The notes: generated from the letters alone by a model not told the origin. Shown: positions 15,361-25,422, numbered from the stretch's first letter. The stretch is 57,799 nucleotides of DNA from Lachnospiraceae bacterium (GCA_017622575.1 JAGAQU010000093.1:1-57799), one strand, 5' to 3'. A program made the numbers and translations.

Positions 15361-18087
15361 ATGTATACAGATAAGAGCATGCCGGAGATGGAAAAGCTTC
15401 TTGCTACAAGGGAAAGCAGTGGTCTGTCTGAGGAGGAAGCAGGCAGACGGAAAGAAAAATATGGGGAGAACTGTCTGAAAAACCAAAAAAAGAAAAGCGT
15501 GGCAGCACTTTTTTTGGAGCAGCTTTGCGATCCTCTGATCTATATTCTGATGGTGGCAATTGCGGTATCCCTGTTTTTGAAGGAAGCCGGAGACGCGTTC
15601 ATCATAGGAGCAGTGATCCTGCTAAATGCGACTGTGGGCGTGATACAGGAAGGAAAAGCCAGAAAAGCGATTGAGGCGCTTCAGAAGCTTTCAAGTCCCA
15701 GAGCCCTGGTGAAGAGAGAGGGAAAGGAAAAGGAGATAGAAAGCCATCTGCTGGTTCCGGGAGACGTGGTTTTTCTGGAGGCGGGGCGACAGGTGCCGGC
15801 TGATATCCGTCTTGTAAAGACAGTGAATTTGAAAATAGAGGAATCAGCCCTTACCGGAGAATCGCTTCCGGTGGAAAAAACAGGAGAGCCATTAAGCGGA
15901 GCGGAAAAAAGTCTGGGTGACCGTGTCAATATGGCATATATGACAACCGCGGTAACCTATGGAAGAGGAGAAGGTATTGTCACCGCCACCGGTATGAACA
16001 CGGAAATCGGAAAGATCGCAAACCTGATTGATGAAGGAGAAAAGGAACTTACCCCTCTGCAGAAGCGTCTCGCCGATCTGGGGAAGGTGCTCAGTGCTGC
16101 GGCAGTTCTGATCTGCCTGCTGTTATTCATTGTGGCGGTATTTCAGAAAAGGGATATAGGGGACATGCTCCTCACTGCAATATCTCTGGCAGTTGCAGCG
16201 GTTCCGGAAGGTCTTCCGGCTATTGTAACGATTGTGCTGGCCTTAAGCGTGTCAAGAATGGTGAAGGCAAATGCCATTGTCAGAAAACTGCCCTCGGTGG
16301 AGACTCTTGGGGCAGTCAATGTGGTCTGCTCGGACAAAACCGGAACGCTGACCCAAAATAAGATGACGGTGCAGAAATATTATGCAGATGGCAGGATGAT
16401 AGAAAAGGGAATGCTGGATAAAAGTAAGCATGCTCTCTTTCTGGAGGCATGTACGCTCTGCAATGATGCCGTGATCAAAGGGGAAAGGATCGGGGATCCT
16501 ACAGAATTGGCTCTTCTTGATATGGCATGCTTTTATGGGTATGAAAAGGATAAGCTTGAAGAGAAATATCCACGTATTGATGAGCGGGCTTTTGATTCGG
16601 AGAGAAAACGCATGACCACGGTACACAGAAGAGAAGGAAGGGAATTTTCCTATAGTAAGGGCGCTGCGGATGAAATGACAGGCTTGTGCTCTCATGTATG
16701 GATGTTCGGAAAAGAAGTGCCTTTTACCTCTAAGGCAAAAAAGGAAGTGCTGGATGCTGTGGACAAAATGGCGGGGGAAGCACTCCGTGTGCTGGCAGTG
16801 GCAATGAAAACAAAGGGAAATCTGACAGACGAGGACCATATGACATTTTTGGGACTCGTAGGCATGATCGATCCGCCAAGGGAGGAAGCGAAGAAAGCAG
16901 TTGAAAGCTTCAAAAACGCTCATGTGGATACCGTAATGATTACGGGAGATCATGTGGACACTGCATTTGCCATTGCAAAGGAACTGGGCATTACGGATAA
17001 CAGGCAGTGCTGTCTCACCGGAGTCTCGTTGGATGCACTCACAGAGGAAGAGTTTGCCAAAAAAGCGGACGATATACGGGTGTATGCAAGGGTTTCTCCG
17101 GAACATAAGGTGAGGATTGTCAATGCGCTGAAGAAAAAGGGGAAAGTAGTTGCCATGACAGGGGACGGCATCAATGACGCTCCTTCCTTAAAAGCGGCAG
17201 ATGTGGGAATTGCCATGGGAAAGGAGGGAACCGATGTAGCCAGGAATGCAGCGGATATGGTGCTAACCGATGATAATTTTGCATCGATTGAAAAGGCCAT
17301 GAGAGAGGGAAGGGGAATCTATGAGAATATCAGGAAGACGATTCTGTTTCTCTTATCCTCCAACTTCGGAGAGATCATTACCATGCTTGCAGCGGTACTT
17401 GCAGGATTCCCGGCACCCTTAAAGGCAAGCCATATCCTGTGGGTAAATCTGATCACGGATTCCCTTCCCGCACTTGCTCTGGGAGTGGATCAAAATGACA
17501 CAGATGCCCTGATGAAGGAACCGCCAAGAAAGAGCAAGGACAGCCTTTTTTCTCACGGAGGCTTAAGCTGTATGCTGTGCTATGGTGCGGTAATCGGAAT
17601 CATCAGTCTGCTTGCTTTTTTAACAGTTCCCTACGGAGAGCTTTTAAGGAGAAATCTGCCGGTAAATCTTATGAATCTGAATAAGATTCTTCAGGTTACT
17701 TCTATCCTTAATAAAGCCCAGACCCATGCTTTTACGGTGCTTGGCATGAGTCAGCTGGTACATGCCATCGGCATGAGAGATGTAAATAAATCCGTACTCC
17801 GGATGAAGCATCTGAATAATCCTTATATGCTGATTGCGTGGGGAATTGGCGTGTTTTTGCAGGTGCTTGTGACGGAAATACCCTATTTTGTAACGCTTTT
17901 CGGAACCAGCAGATTATCGTTCAAGGAGTGGGAGATGCTTTTTGCGCTTTCCGGCATGCCTCTGATCATACATGAGCTTTTGATCCTTTCGGAAAAAATC
18001 ATGAAAATAGGGGAAAGCAATTTAAAAGAGCCGGGAGATGGCGAGAAGGAAAAGCAGGAGGGCAGGAAGGAAAGAAAGATTGCATGA
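15361..18087 (+). CDS. P-type calcium-transporting ATPase
   Basis: 908 residues of the P2A (SERCA/PMR1-like) group, pumping Ca2+ out of the cytoplasm. Features in order: cation-ATPase N-terminal domain, actuator motif ALTGESLPVEK, helix-4 PEGLP motif, phosphorylated Asp325 in SDKTGTLTQNK, MITGDH, hinge TGDGINDAPSLKAADVG, then the C-terminal helices. PEGLP and the length favour calcium over other cations, although P2-type Mn2+ transport cannot be excluded. Start at ATG 15361 follows AGGAGGGA, which can be sequestered by a hairpin. Its 3' end overlaps the convergent mntP/ytaF-type gene by 66 bp. Confidence 0.9.
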   Translation: MYTDKSMPEMEKLLATRESSGLSEEEAGRRKEKYGENCLKNQKKKSVAALFLEQLCDPLIYILMVAIAVSLFLKEAGDAFIIGAVILLNATVGVIQEGKARKAIEALQKLSSPRALVKREGKEKEIESHLLVPGDVVFLEAGRQVPADIRLVKTVNLKIEESALTGESLPVEKTGEPLSGAEKSLGDRVNMAYMTTAVTYGRGEGIVTATGMNTEIGKIANLIDEGEKELTPLQKRLADLGKVLSAAAVLICLLLFIVAVFQKRDIGDMLLTAISLAVAAVPEGLPAIVTIVLALSVSRMVKANAIVRKLPSVETLGAVNVVCSDKTGTLTQNKMTVQKYYADGRMIEKGMLDKSKHALFLEACTLCNDAVIKGERIGDPTELALLDMACFYGYEKDKLEEKYPRIDERAFDSERKRMTTVHRREGREFSYSKGAADEMTGLCSHVWMFGKEVPFTSKAKKEVLDAVDKMAGEALRVLAVAMKTKGNLTDEDHMTFLGLVGMIDPPREEAKKAVESFKNAHVDTVMITGDHVDTAFAIAKELGITDNRQCCLTGVSLDALTEEEFAKKADDIRVYARVSPEHKVRIVNALKKKGKVVAMTGDGINDAPSLKAADVGIAMGKEGTDVARNAADMVLTDDNFASIEKAMREGRGIYENIRKTILFLLSSNFGEIITMLAAVLAGFPAPLKASHILWVNLITDSLPALALGVDQNDTDALMKEPPRKSKDSLFSHGGLSCMLCYGAVIGIISLLAFLTVPYGELLRRNLPVNLMNLNKILQVTSILNKAQTHAFTVLGMSQLVHAIGMRDVNKSVLRMKHLNNPYMLIAWGIGVFLQVLVTEIPYFVTLFGTSRLSFKEWEMLFALSGMPLIIHELLILSEKIMKIGESNLKEPGDGEKEKQEGRKERKIA

Positions 18088-18609
18088 TAGTTTACCTGAC
18101 AGTCTTCTGCCGGCAAAGGTACCGAACAGAATGGAGAGAAAATGAATGACGGATGAAAAAAGAAAGACGACGGCGGGTGAAAGCGGGGAGTTTCCCTGAC
18201 TGACACCCGCTGTTATGCTGTCAATGGAAAGAACAAAGGAAAGAGCAGCAGCTTCGTAAGGGGAGAGATACTCCGGCTCTTTTTTGTTTACATGGCTGGA
18301 AAAGGAAACGGTGGTGAAGGAAATGGAAGGATGAAAACGTTCGGGAAGCGCATCATACAGTTTATAAAGTGATAGTATGAGCAGAATCAGAAAGGAAAGA
18401 AGGGTGGATGCATTCGGTGGAATCCATGCGGTTAATTTTTCTCCCACCGACAGGGAAAGGGTGAAAGTAAAGCCTGAGACAAGAGAGAGAATGCACATGG
18501 AGCTTATGGGAACACGGACTTTTGAAGCGCTGTAGGACAGTCCGGCAGCAAAGGTATCCGCAGAAAGAGCAATACAAAGAACCAGAAAAGAACAGTAGGA
18601 AATTAACAT
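18022..18609 (-). CDS. MntP/YtaF-family cation exporter-like membrane protein
   Basis: 195 residues, six predicted membrane segments in two similar halves. Each half carries the family signature: ALSADTFAAGLSY near the N-terminus and LSIDSITAGVS in the middle, matching MntP manganese efflux pumps and the sporulation protein YtaF. The absence of a long cytoplasmic insert and the short size favour YtaF. ATG at 18609 follows GGAAGG. It converges on the Ca2+-ATPase and the two coding regions overlap by 66 bp, so full transcripts would be antisense to each other. Confidence 0.75.
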   Translation of the reverse strand: MLISYCSFLVLCIALSADTFAAGLSYSASKVRVPISSMCILSLVSGFTFTLSLSVGEKLTAWIPPNASTLLSFLILLILSLYKLYDALPERFHPSISFTTVSFSSHVNKKEPEYLSPYEAAALSFVLSIDSITAGVSQGNSPLSPAVVFLFSSVIHFLSILFGTFAGRRLSGKLSCNLSFLPALLLFLLAISRLF

Positions 18610-18628
18610 GGGAAGCCTTCCAAATCGT

Positions 18629-18658
18629 TTGCTATATTATATTCAGATATGGTATACT
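18629..18658 (+). promoter_or_regulatory. promoter of the beta-CASP hydrolase gene
   Basis: TTGCTA (18629-18634), 18-bp spacer, TATACT (18653-18658), about 30 bp upstream of the start codon at 18691. Confidence 0.6.
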
Positions 18659-18690
18659 TTGTTATATGAAATCAGTAGGAGGTAATGGGG

Positions 18691-20289
18691 ATGAAGCTTA
18701 TATTTATCGGTGCCGACCATGAGGTTACGGGAAGCTGTCATTACTTGAATGCCTGTGGAAAGCATATTCTCGTGGATTATGGTATGGAGCAGGGGGTCAA
18801 TGCATTTGAAAACTGTGATCTCCCGGTGGCAGAATCCATGATTGATTATGTACTTTTGACACATGCTCACGTGGATCACTCAGGTATGCTGCCTCTGCTT
18901 TCGGCAAGGGGCTTTCGTGGGCAGATCCTGACCACAGAGGCAACTGCTGATCTTTGCAGTATTATGCTCAGAGACTGTGCACACATTCAGATGCAGGAGG
19001 CAGAGTGGAAGAACCGGAAAGCGAAAAGAAGCTCAGGTGTGGAACCCCATGAACCGGTTTATACCATGGAGGATGCGGAAAATGCCATAAAGCGGATTGT
19101 TCCCTGTCCCTATGATACAAAAATAGATTTATGTGACGGAATACAGATACGGTTTACGGATGTGGGACATCTGCTTGGCTCTTCCAGTATAGAGGTGTGG
19201 GCTACGGAAGAGGGACAGATGCGCAAGATCGTATTTTCCGGTGATATCGGGAATAAAAACCAGCCTCTGATCAAGGATCCGGCAAAGACGGAGGAAGCAG
19301 ATTATGTGGTCATGGAATCTACCTATGGTGACCGTCTTCATCCTACAGACAGGCCGGACTATGTAAGGGAACTTGCCCGGATTTTGCAGGAGACCTTTGA
19401 ACGCGGCGGAAATGTGGTGATTCCCTCTTTTGCAGTGGGAAGAACCCAGGAGATCCTGTATTTTATCCGTAAAATCAAGGAAGATAAGTTGGTGCAGGGT
19501 CACGGAAATTTCCCGGTCTATGTGGACAGCCCTCTGGCAGTGGAAGCTACCGGCATTTTTCACAAGAATGAGATCAGCTGTTTTGATGAGGAGGCCATGA
19601 GCCTTGTAAAGCAGGGAATCAATCCCATTGCTTTCCCCAATCTCAGACTTTCCATCACAAGTGATGAATCCAAGGCAATCAACTTTGAAAATACGCCCAA
19701 GGTAATCATCTCCGCATCGGGTATGTGTGAAGCAGGACGTATCAGACATCACCTGAAACATAATCTCTGGCGGCCGGAATGTACCATTCTTTTTGTGGGC
19801 TATCAGGCGGTAGGAACGCTGGGAAGAATGCTGATAGAGGGAACGGATGAAGTCAAGCTTTTCGGTGAGCCCATTGAAGTGCGTGCCCAGATAAAGACGA
19901 TGGCAGGTCTGTCCGGTCATGCGGATAAGGACGGACTGATCGAATGGGTAGAAGGCTTTAAAGAAAAACCCAGAAAAGTCTTTGTCGTACATGGAGAGGA
20001 CAGTGTCTGCAAGGCCTTTGCGGAATGTTTGCAGGTAGAACACGGCATCAAGGCATATGCACCCTACAGCGGAACAGAGTTTAACCTTCTTTCCGGTAAG
20101 CTGGAATATGAGGCAGCACCGATCCCGGTAGCCAAGAAGGCAAAGACTGTTTCGGATGTATTTACAAGACTTATGGCAGCAGGTCAGAGACTTCTTGCCG
20201 TGATCCGTAAAAATGAAGGCGGAGCCAATAAGGATCTGGCAAAATTTGCGGATCAGATCAACTCCCTCTGTGATAAGTGGGAACCATAA
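18691..20289 (+). CDS. MBL-fold beta-CASP RNA-processing hydrolase
   Basis: Start taken at ATG 18691, 8 nt after AGGAGG; the ATG at 18685 is only 2 nt from it. The 532-residue protein is a metallo-beta-lactamase fold hydrolase with the zinc motif HAHVDH at residues 58-63, DVGHLLGS, a beta-CASP insert (PSFAVGRTQEILYF, ISASGMCEAGRIRHHL) and the RMMBL segment LSGHADKDGL. Relatives act as RNA endo- or exonucleases related to CPSF73, though this bacterial subgroup is poorly characterised. A C-terminal extension of about 70 residues is helical. It precedes thyA by 64 bp without a clear terminator, so they may be cotranscribed. Confidence 0.85.
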   Translation: MKLIFIGADHEVTGSCHYLNACGKHILVDYGMEQGVNAFENCDLPVAESMIDYVLLTHAHVDHSGMLPLLSARGFRGQILTTEATADLCSIMLRDCAHIQMQEAEWKNRKAKRSSGVEPHEPVYTMEDAENAIKRIVPCPYDTKIDLCDGIQIRFTDVGHLLGSSSIEVWATEEGQMRKIVFSGDIGNKNQPLIKDPAKTEEADYVVMESTYGDRLHPTDRPDYVRELARILQETFERGGNVVIPSFAVGRTQEILYFIRKIKEDKLVQGHGNFPVYVDSPLAVEATGIFHKNEISCFDEEAMSLVKQGINPIAFPNLRLSITSDESKAINFENTPKVIISASGMCEAGRIRHHLKHNLWRPECTILFVGYQAVGTLGRMLIEGTDEVKLFGEPIEVRAQIKTMAGLSGHADKDGLIEWVEGFKEKPRKVFVVHGEDSVCKAFAECLQVEHGIKAYAPYSGTEFNLLSGKLEYEAAPIPVAKKAKTVSDVFTRLMAAGQRLLAVIRKNEGGANKDLAKFADQINSLCDKWEP

Positions 20290-20353
20290 GAAGGATTGCC
20301 CGGACAATTTTTCCATGGAAAAACAGAAATAGAAATGTGAGGAAACATCAGAT

Positions 20354-21202
20354 ATGAGTATGGCAGATCAGATATTTGTGAATATGTGCAGGGATATTCT
20401 TGAGAATGGCACCAGCACGGAGGGAGAGAAGGTGCGGCCCCACTGGCCGGACGGTACGCCGGCTTACACCATCAAGAAATTCGGTGTGGTGAACCGGTAT
20501 GACCTGTCAAAGGAATTCCCGATTATGACCTTAAGGAGGACGGCCCTTAAGAGTGCGACGGATGAAATGCTCTGGATCTGGCAGCAGAAATCCAACAATA
20601 TTCATGATCTGCACAGTCACATCTGGGATGAATGGGCAGATGAGGATGGCTCCATCGGCAAGGCCTACGGCTATCAGCTTTCCGTGAAGCATCAGTACAA
20701 AGAGGGAATGATGGATCAGGTGGATCGTGTGATCTATGACCTTAAGAACAATCCCTTCAGCAGACGGATACTGACCAATATTTATGTGCACCAGGATCTT
20801 CATGAGATGAATCTCTACCCTTGCGCCTACAGTATGACCTTTAATGTCACCCAGAAAAAGGGGGAGGACAGGCTTACCCTCAATGCAATTTTGAACCAGC
20901 GCTCCCAGGATGTGCTGGCAGCCAATAACTGGAATGTGGTACAGTATGCGGTGCTTGTGCACATGCTTGCCCAGGTATGTGATATGAATGTGGGAGAATT
21001 GGTACATGTAATCGCAGATGCCCATATCTATGACAGACATATCCCGATCATCAGGGAGCTGATAGGCAGGAAGCAGTATGAGGCACCCACCTTCCGGCTG
21101 AATCCGGATGTGAAAGATTTCTATCAGTTTACAAGAAATGATGTGTCGCTGGAAAATTATGTGACCGGTGAGCAGATCACAGACATTCCCATCGCCATCT
21201 AA
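20354..21202 (+). CDS. thyA: thymidylate synthase
   Basis: 282 residues. Methylates dUMP to dTMP with methylene-tetrahydrofolate. Family marks: RRTALKSATDEMLWIWQQKS, the catalytic Cys157 in LYPCAYS (most ThyA have PPCH), the nucleotide- and folate-contact region NQRSQDVLAANNWNVVQYA, and DAHIYDRHIP near the C-terminus. It lies upstream of folA, the usual partner that regenerates tetrahydrofolate, separated by a repeat-rich 168-bp spacer. The divergent active-site context is a clostridial subtype rather than a defect. Confidence 0.92.
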   Translation: MSMADQIFVNMCRDILENGTSTEGEKVRPHWPDGTPAYTIKKFGVVNRYDLSKEFPIMTLRRTALKSATDEMLWIWQQKSNNIHDLHSHIWDEWADEDGSIGKAYGYQLSVKHQYKEGMMDQVDRVIYDLKNNPFSRRILTNIYVHQDLHEMNLYPCAYSMTFNVTQKKGEDRLTLNAILNQRSQDVLAANNWNVVQYAVLVHMLAQVCDMNVGELVHVIADAHIYDRHIPIIRELIGRKQYEAPTFRLNPDVKDFYQFTRNDVSLENYVTGEQITDIPIAI

Positions 21203-21350
21203 GCGATCGGAAGGAAAACAAGCGCGAGCGAAGCGAGCATTTGTTTTCACCCGATCGCTTAACGAGAAAATCGGTAAGCAGCGCAGCTGCGCATGTGCGA
21301 AGTACATGGATTTTCGAGTGAAACAGGAAGGAAAACAAGCGCGAGCGAAT
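21201..21350. repeat. palindromic GC-rich repeat element between thyA and folA
   Basis: A 24-bp sequence beginning GGAAGGAAAACAAGC occurs twice without mismatch (21209-21232 and 21326-21349). The first copy lies inside a large hairpin whose outer arms are AAGCGATCGG (21201-21210) and CCGATCGCTT, and whose inner part is the GCGAGCGAAGCGAGC motif. Between the copies are a GCGCAGCTGCGC palindrome and arms GAAAATC / GATTTTC. It resembles a REP- or MITE-like element; mobility is not shown. Confidence 0.65.
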
Positions 21351-21370
21351 TACTGGAAAGAGGTATTATC

Positions 21371-21871
21371 ATGAATTTAATTGTAGCAGTAGATGAAAAC
21401 TGGGCCATCGGAAATAAGAATGAACTGCTGGTAAGCATTCCGGCAGACCATAAATTTTTCAGGCAGGAAACCACTGGCAAAGTGGTGGTTCTCGGCAGAA
21501 AGACACTGGAAACATTTCCCCAGGGACTTCCCTTAAAAAACAGGACCAACATTATTCTGTCCTCAAATCTGAATTTCAAAGTGAAGGATGCCATTGTGGT
21601 ACACAGCACGGAAGAATTGTTAGAGGAACTGAAAAAATACAATGAGGAAGATATTTATATCATCGGAGGGGAAAGCGTTTACAGACAGATGCTACCCTAC
21701 TGTGATGTGGCCCATGTGACGAAGATTGACCGCGCTTATGAGGCGGATGCGTATTTCCCCAATTTGGATGAGATGCCGGAGTGGCAGATTACTGCAGACA
21801 GCGATGAACAGGTTTATTTTGATATCACTTATCATTTCCTGAAATACGAAAAAACAGGGAAGAAATATTGA
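21371..21871 (+). CDS. folA: dihydrofolate reductase
   Basis: Start taken at ATG 21371 (MNLIVAVDENWAIG), preceded by GAAAGAGGT; the open frame upstream runs into the repeat element. The 166-residue enzyme reduces dihydrofolate to tetrahydrofolate with NADPH. Motifs: AVDENWAIGNKNELL, VVLGRKTLETFPQGLPLKNR and IYIIGGESVYRQML. It sits after thyA, as expected because thymidylate synthase makes dihydrofolate. Confidence 0.93.
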   Translation: MNLIVAVDENWAIGNKNELLVSIPADHKFFRQETTGKVVVLGRKTLETFPQGLPLKNRTNIILSSNLNFKVKDAIVVHSTEELLEELKKYNEEDIYIIGGESVYRQMLPYCDVAHVTKIDRAYEADAYFPNLDEMPEWQITADSDEQVYFDITYHFLKYEKTGKKY

Positions 21872-21896
21872 CTTTTTAGGGGAAAAGGATAATAAT
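21868..21896 (+). promoter_or_regulatory. candidate ilvE promoter
   Basis: TTGACT (21868-21873), 17-bp spacer, AATAAT (21891-21896), overlapping the last bases of folA and about 55 bp upstream of ilvE. Confidence 0.4.
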
Positions 21897-21949
21897 GATA
21901 AAAAATCAATATTGAGAAAGTACAACATAAGAGAGGAAGTGCGAGAATC

Positions 21950-22972
21950 ATGGAAAAGAAAAATATTGATTGGGCCAATCTTGGATTCGGCTATATTCAG
22001 ACTGATTACAGATATGTATCCAACTATAAGAATGGCGCCTGGGATGACGGTGTTCTGACAGAGGATGCCAATGTGGTCATTAATGAATGTGCAGGCGTTT
22101 TACAATATGCGCAGACAGTTTTTGAGGGATTGAAGGCTTATACAACATCAGACGGACGTATTGTTACCTTCCGTCCCGACTTAAATGCTGAGAGACTTGA
22201 GCAGAGTGCATCCCGTCTTGAAATGCCTGTTTTCCCCAAGGATAGATTTGTGGAGGCTGTTAAGAAGGTAGTAAAGGCGAACGAGGCTTATGTACCTCCT
22301 TTCGGAAGCGGTGCAACTCTTTACATACGTCCTTACATATTCGGAAGCAACCCGGTTATCGGAGTAAAGCCTGCCGATGAATACCAGTTCAGAATCCTGA
22401 CCACACCGGTAGGACCTTATTTCAAGGGCGGCGCAAAGCCCCTCACCATTCGTGTCAGCGACTTTGACCGTGCGGCACCGCATGGAACCGGACACATCAA
22501 GGCCGGACTTAATTATGCAATGAGCTTGCATGCAATTGTGGATGCTCACAAGCAGGGTTATGATGAGAATATGTATCTTGATGCAGCTACCAGAACCAAG
22601 GTAGAGGAAACGGGCGGAGCAAACTTCCTGTTTGTTACCAAGGATGGCAAGGTAGTAACTCCCAAGTCAAGCAGTATTCTTCCTTCTATAACAAGACGTT
22701 CTTTGATTTATGTTGCAAAGGAATATCTGGGACTGGAAGCAGAGGAGAGAGAAATTTATCTCGATGAGCTTAAGGATTTCGCAGAGTGCGGTCTTTGCGG
22801 TACGGCAGCAGTTATCTCTCCTGTTGGCAAGATTGTTGATCATGGCAAGGAAATCTGTTTCCCCAGCGGCATGAACGAGATGGGACCTGTTACTAAGAAG
22901 CTGTATGAGACGCTTACCGGTATTCAGATGGGAACCATCAAGGCACCCGAGGGATGGATCGTTGAGATTTAA
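21950..22972 (+). CDS. ilvE: branched-chain amino acid aminotransferase
   Basis: 340 residues of the class IV aminotransferase fold in its long (about 340-residue) BCAT form. It transfers amino groups between glutamate and the 2-oxo acids of leucine, isoleucine and valine. Visible features: [46 protein letters not shown], the PLP lysine Lys184 in [12 protein letters not shown], and [11 protein letters not shown]. Start follows GAGAGGAAG. A strong terminator ends the unit. Confidence 0.93.
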   Translation: MEKKNIDWANLGFGYIQTDYRYVSNYKNGAWDDGVLTEDANVVINECAGVLQYAQTVFEGLKAYTTSDGRIVTFRPDLNAERLEQSASRLEMPVFPKDRFVEAVKKVVKANEAYVPPFGSGATLYIRPYIFGSNPVIGVKPADEYQFRILTTPVGPYFKGGAKPLTIRVSDFDRAAPHGTGHIKAGLNYAMSLHAIVDAHKQGYDENMYLDAATRTKVEETGGANFLFVTKDGKVVTPKSSSILPSITRRSLIYVAKEYLGLEAEEREIYLDELKDFAECGLCGTAAVISPVGKIVDHGKEICFPSGMNEMGPVTKKLYETLTGIQMGTIKAPEGWIVEI

Positions 22973-22998
22973 ATGAAAAGCGGGATAAAATAGCCTGG

Positions 22999-23042
22999 AA
23001 AAGGTATCCGGATTTTGAATATTTGGATGCCTTTTTCTTTTC
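22999..23042 (+). terminator. ilvE terminator
   Basis: An 11-bp stem AAAAGGTATCC / GGATGCCTTTT with one G-U pair, then TTTTTCTTTT. Confidence 0.85.
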
Positions 23043-23115
23043 GGATGAAAGAATTTACGGTATAATAAAATCATCTATATATGGGAATTTGTATAGCGAT
23101 TTTGGGAGGGAGACT

Positions 23116-25215
23116 ATGAAAAGGGAAAAGAACAAAACAAAAAAGCAGGGAAGAAATACGGTAAAGAAAGTGGCTTTCGAAAAGAATCCGGTGGCTTTTT
23201 TCAGAAGGATAAGCTTCAAATTGAGTGTAGCCTTTCTTGTGCCGGTTATCTTTATCATTATTTTGGGAGTTACATCTTATACGAAAGCATCAAAACAGAT
23301 CATTGAGAGCTATGAAAGCGCTACACTGCAGACTATGGATATGATGAATACATATCTTGCACTCTCTGTCGATATGGTGCAGACAGATTATAAGGATTAT
23401 ATGAATGATGATACCCTTCAGAAATTTTATAAGGGTCTTCTTGATAAGGATCCTACTTATGCCTATATTCCGAGACAGTATCAGACTGATTTTAACCATG
23501 ATGTGATCATCAATGATCTGATTTCCAATGTTTATTTTCTCTCGGATAACCATGCATCCATCACAACGACACAGACAAAAGAAAAAACATTATACTCTGA
23601 TTTCCTGAATACACCTCAGGGTAAAATGGTAAATGAGGATAAGTTTTCCTATTTCCTTTTTGGCAATCAATGTGATATTGATGATAAGCTGATGGTCGAC
23701 AGCAGCAGCTATGGTGCAAGACTGGTGAAGTATTTTAACAATGAGCAGTCAGTTATGATGGTGGATATCAGCAAGGATGTGATAGAGACAACGCTTGCCT
23801 CTCTTGATGGAGGAGAAGGCAGTATGGTAGGTCTGGTTACCTGTGACGGCGTGGAATATCTCTCTAAGCTTTCTGCAGTACCTGAGCAGGGAAGTGCTTT
23901 TACAGAAAAGGACTATCTGAATAAGGCGAATGAAAGCGAGGAGAGGTATGGCAGCTTCTATGTGGAGAACCAGAAGTATCTGTTCCTGTATTCGAAGCTT
24001 GAGGGAAGGGATGCGATGATCTGTGCACTGATTCCCAGAGAGACAATTATGGGTCAGACAAGCGATATTAAGAATCTTTCTATCATATTGGTTCTTGTTG
24101 CAAGTCTGGTTGCCGTTCTTTTGGGAATGTTGCTTGCAGGAAGCTATGCCGGTGCCATCAGGGAAATAATCAGGAAACTGAAAAAGGTGTCGGAAGGTGA
24201 CCTGACTGTAGAAGTGAGCACGAAGAGAAAAGATGAGTTCTGCCTTCTTGCTGATGGTGTTAACGATATGACAGCTCATATGAAGAAGCTGGTGACAGGC
24301 CTTAAGGATGTGAATGAAGAACTCACAAAAGCGGCGGCGGGAATGGCCTCTGCTTCCGATAACTTTCTGCAGACATCCCATGCCATTCGGTCGGAAATCA
24401 TGGAAATAGATCAGGGTGTGGAGAATCTTGACAGAGAATCAGGAGAATGCCTGCACCGGATGGATGCGTTGTCTGAGAGTATCAGTGAGGTTTCCAATAA
24501 TTCCGGACACATCAATACCCTTGCCGGGGATGTTGACCAGGTGATTGGGACAGGAAAGGGCTCTGTGATGCAGCTAAAGGAGAGTGCTGATTCCACAACG
24601 AAAATCACGGAAATGATTATTAGCACGATTGAAAACCTTGCTGAAAAATCGAAGTCAATTGCTACCATTATTGAAGCAATCAATGAGATCGCCGAGCAGA
24701 CCAACCTGCTTTCACTAAATGCCTCCATTGAGGCAGCCAGGGCAGGCGAGGCAGGTAAAGGATTTGCAGTGGTGGCGCAGGAAATCAGAAAGCTGGCAGA
24801 TGAATCCATCCGCTCTGCAGAAGAAATTGCACAGATCGTTCAGGAGATAGAAGGAAATACGAAAGAAGCCACTGATGTGGCGCGAAAGGCTGAGAATATC
24901 GTAGGTGACCAGCAGAAAGCAGTGGCACTGACAACAGAATCCTTTGACAGTATCGGCAAACAGGTTTCGGGACTTCTTGAAGCGCTTGAAATCATAAATA
25001 AAAATGTAATCAGCATGGAAGAAGACAGAAATACGACGCTGTCCTCCATTTCTGCTATCACGGCCATCTCGGCCCAGACGGCAGCAGGTGCTTCCAATGT
25101 GAATGATACGGTAAAGAAGCAGGCTGTCTCTATTGAAGATCTTGATCAGGCGGCAGATGTTCTGGAAGGAAGGGCAAAGGAGCTTTCAGAGATTCTTTCG
25201 GGATTCAGAGTGTGA
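23116..25215 (+). CDS. methyl-accepting chemotaxis protein
   Basis: Start at ATG 23116 after GGGAGGGA. The 699-residue receptor has a basic N-terminus, a first membrane helix at about residues 35-57 ([17 protein letters not shown]), an extracellular sensor domain of about 270 residues with the size of a CACHE domain, a second helix ([19 protein letters not shown]), a HAMP linker, and a long cytoplasmic coiled coil with the hairpin tip [20 protein letters not shown]. It detects a chemical and controls CheA, implying a motile or formerly motile cell. The ligand is unknown. The leader contains an imperfect hairpin (AAAATC...GATTTT) just before the ribosome site. Confidence 0.92.
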   Translation: MKREKNKTKKQGRNTVKKVAFEKNPVAFFRRISFKLSVAFLVPVIFIIILGVTSYTKASKQIIESYESATLQTMDMMNTYLALSVDMVQTDYKDYMNDDTLQKFYKGLLDKDPTYAYIPRQYQTDFNHDVIINDLISNVYFLSDNHASITTTQTKEKTLYSDFLNTPQGKMVNEDKFSYFLFGNQCDIDDKLMVDSSSYGARLVKYFNNEQSVMMVDISKDVIETTLASLDGGEGSMVGLVTCDGVEYLSKLSAVPEQGSAFTEKDYLNKANESEERYGSFYVENQKYLFLYSKLEGRDAMICALIPRETIMGQTSDIKNLSIILVLVASLVAVLLGMLLAGSYAGAIREIIRKLKKVSEGDLTVEVSTKRKDEFCLLADGVNDMTAHMKKLVTGLKDVNEELTKAAAGMASASDNFLQTSHAIRSEIMEIDQGVENLDRESGECLHRMDALSESISEVSNNSGHINTLAGDVDQVIGTGKGSVMQLKESADSTTKITEMIISTIENLAEKSKSIATIIEAINEIAEQTNLLSLNASIEAARAGEAGKGFAVVAQEIRKLADESIRSAEEIAQIVQEIEGNTKEATDVARKAENIVGDQQKAVALTTESFDSIGKQVSGLLEALEIINKNVISMEEDRNTTLSSISAITAISAQTAAGASNVNDTVKKQAVSIEDLDQAADVLEGRAKELSEILSGFRV

Positions 25216-25298
25216 TGATTGTTTCTCTGGGTCCTGCGATTGATGCGGTGGATAAGCTGCTTCATCCGCAAAAGTATGTGGTAAAGCCGGAACAATAA
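25215..25298 (+). CDS. possible 27-residue protein overlapping the receptor stop
   Basis: TGATG overlap: an ATG at 25215 shares bases with the receptor stop and opens a 27-codon frame ending at 25298. The peptide ([14 protein letters not shown]...) is not recognised. It might be a coupled small protein or a remnant of a larger gene. The remaining gap to purA holds an AT-rich stretch with inverted repeats (about 25300-25340), a TATAAT at about 25363 and a hairpin. Confidence 0.25.
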   Translation: MIVSLGPAIDAVDKLLHPQKYVVKPEQ

Positions 25299-25388
25299 AT
25301 ATATAATTCTAAATTATATCATATATAATAAATATTGATTTTACTTATGATTAAAACTGGTGTATAATCACTAAGTAAAGAGTTACGA

Positions 25389-25422
25389 AGGAAAGGCAGA
25401 TCTTTACAGACCTGCCTTTCCT
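25389..25422 (+). promoter_or_regulatory. stable hairpin in the purA leader
   Basis: A perfect 11-bp stem AGGAAAGGCAG / CTGCCTTTCCT with an 12-nt loop, about 20 nt downstream of a TATAAT. No T run follows, so it is more likely an mRNA-stability or regulatory element than a terminator. No known purine riboswitch was recognised. Confidence 0.5.

Noticed and set aside
19129..20316. 395-residue open frame on the minus strand
   Set aside because: It is antisense to the beta-CASP gene, has no ribosome site or known motifs, and its composition is that of a reverse shadow.
25363..25422. Purine riboswitch upstream of purA
   Set aside because: The leader is too short for the three-way junction and only one hairpin is seen; no conserved purine-riboswitch core was found.
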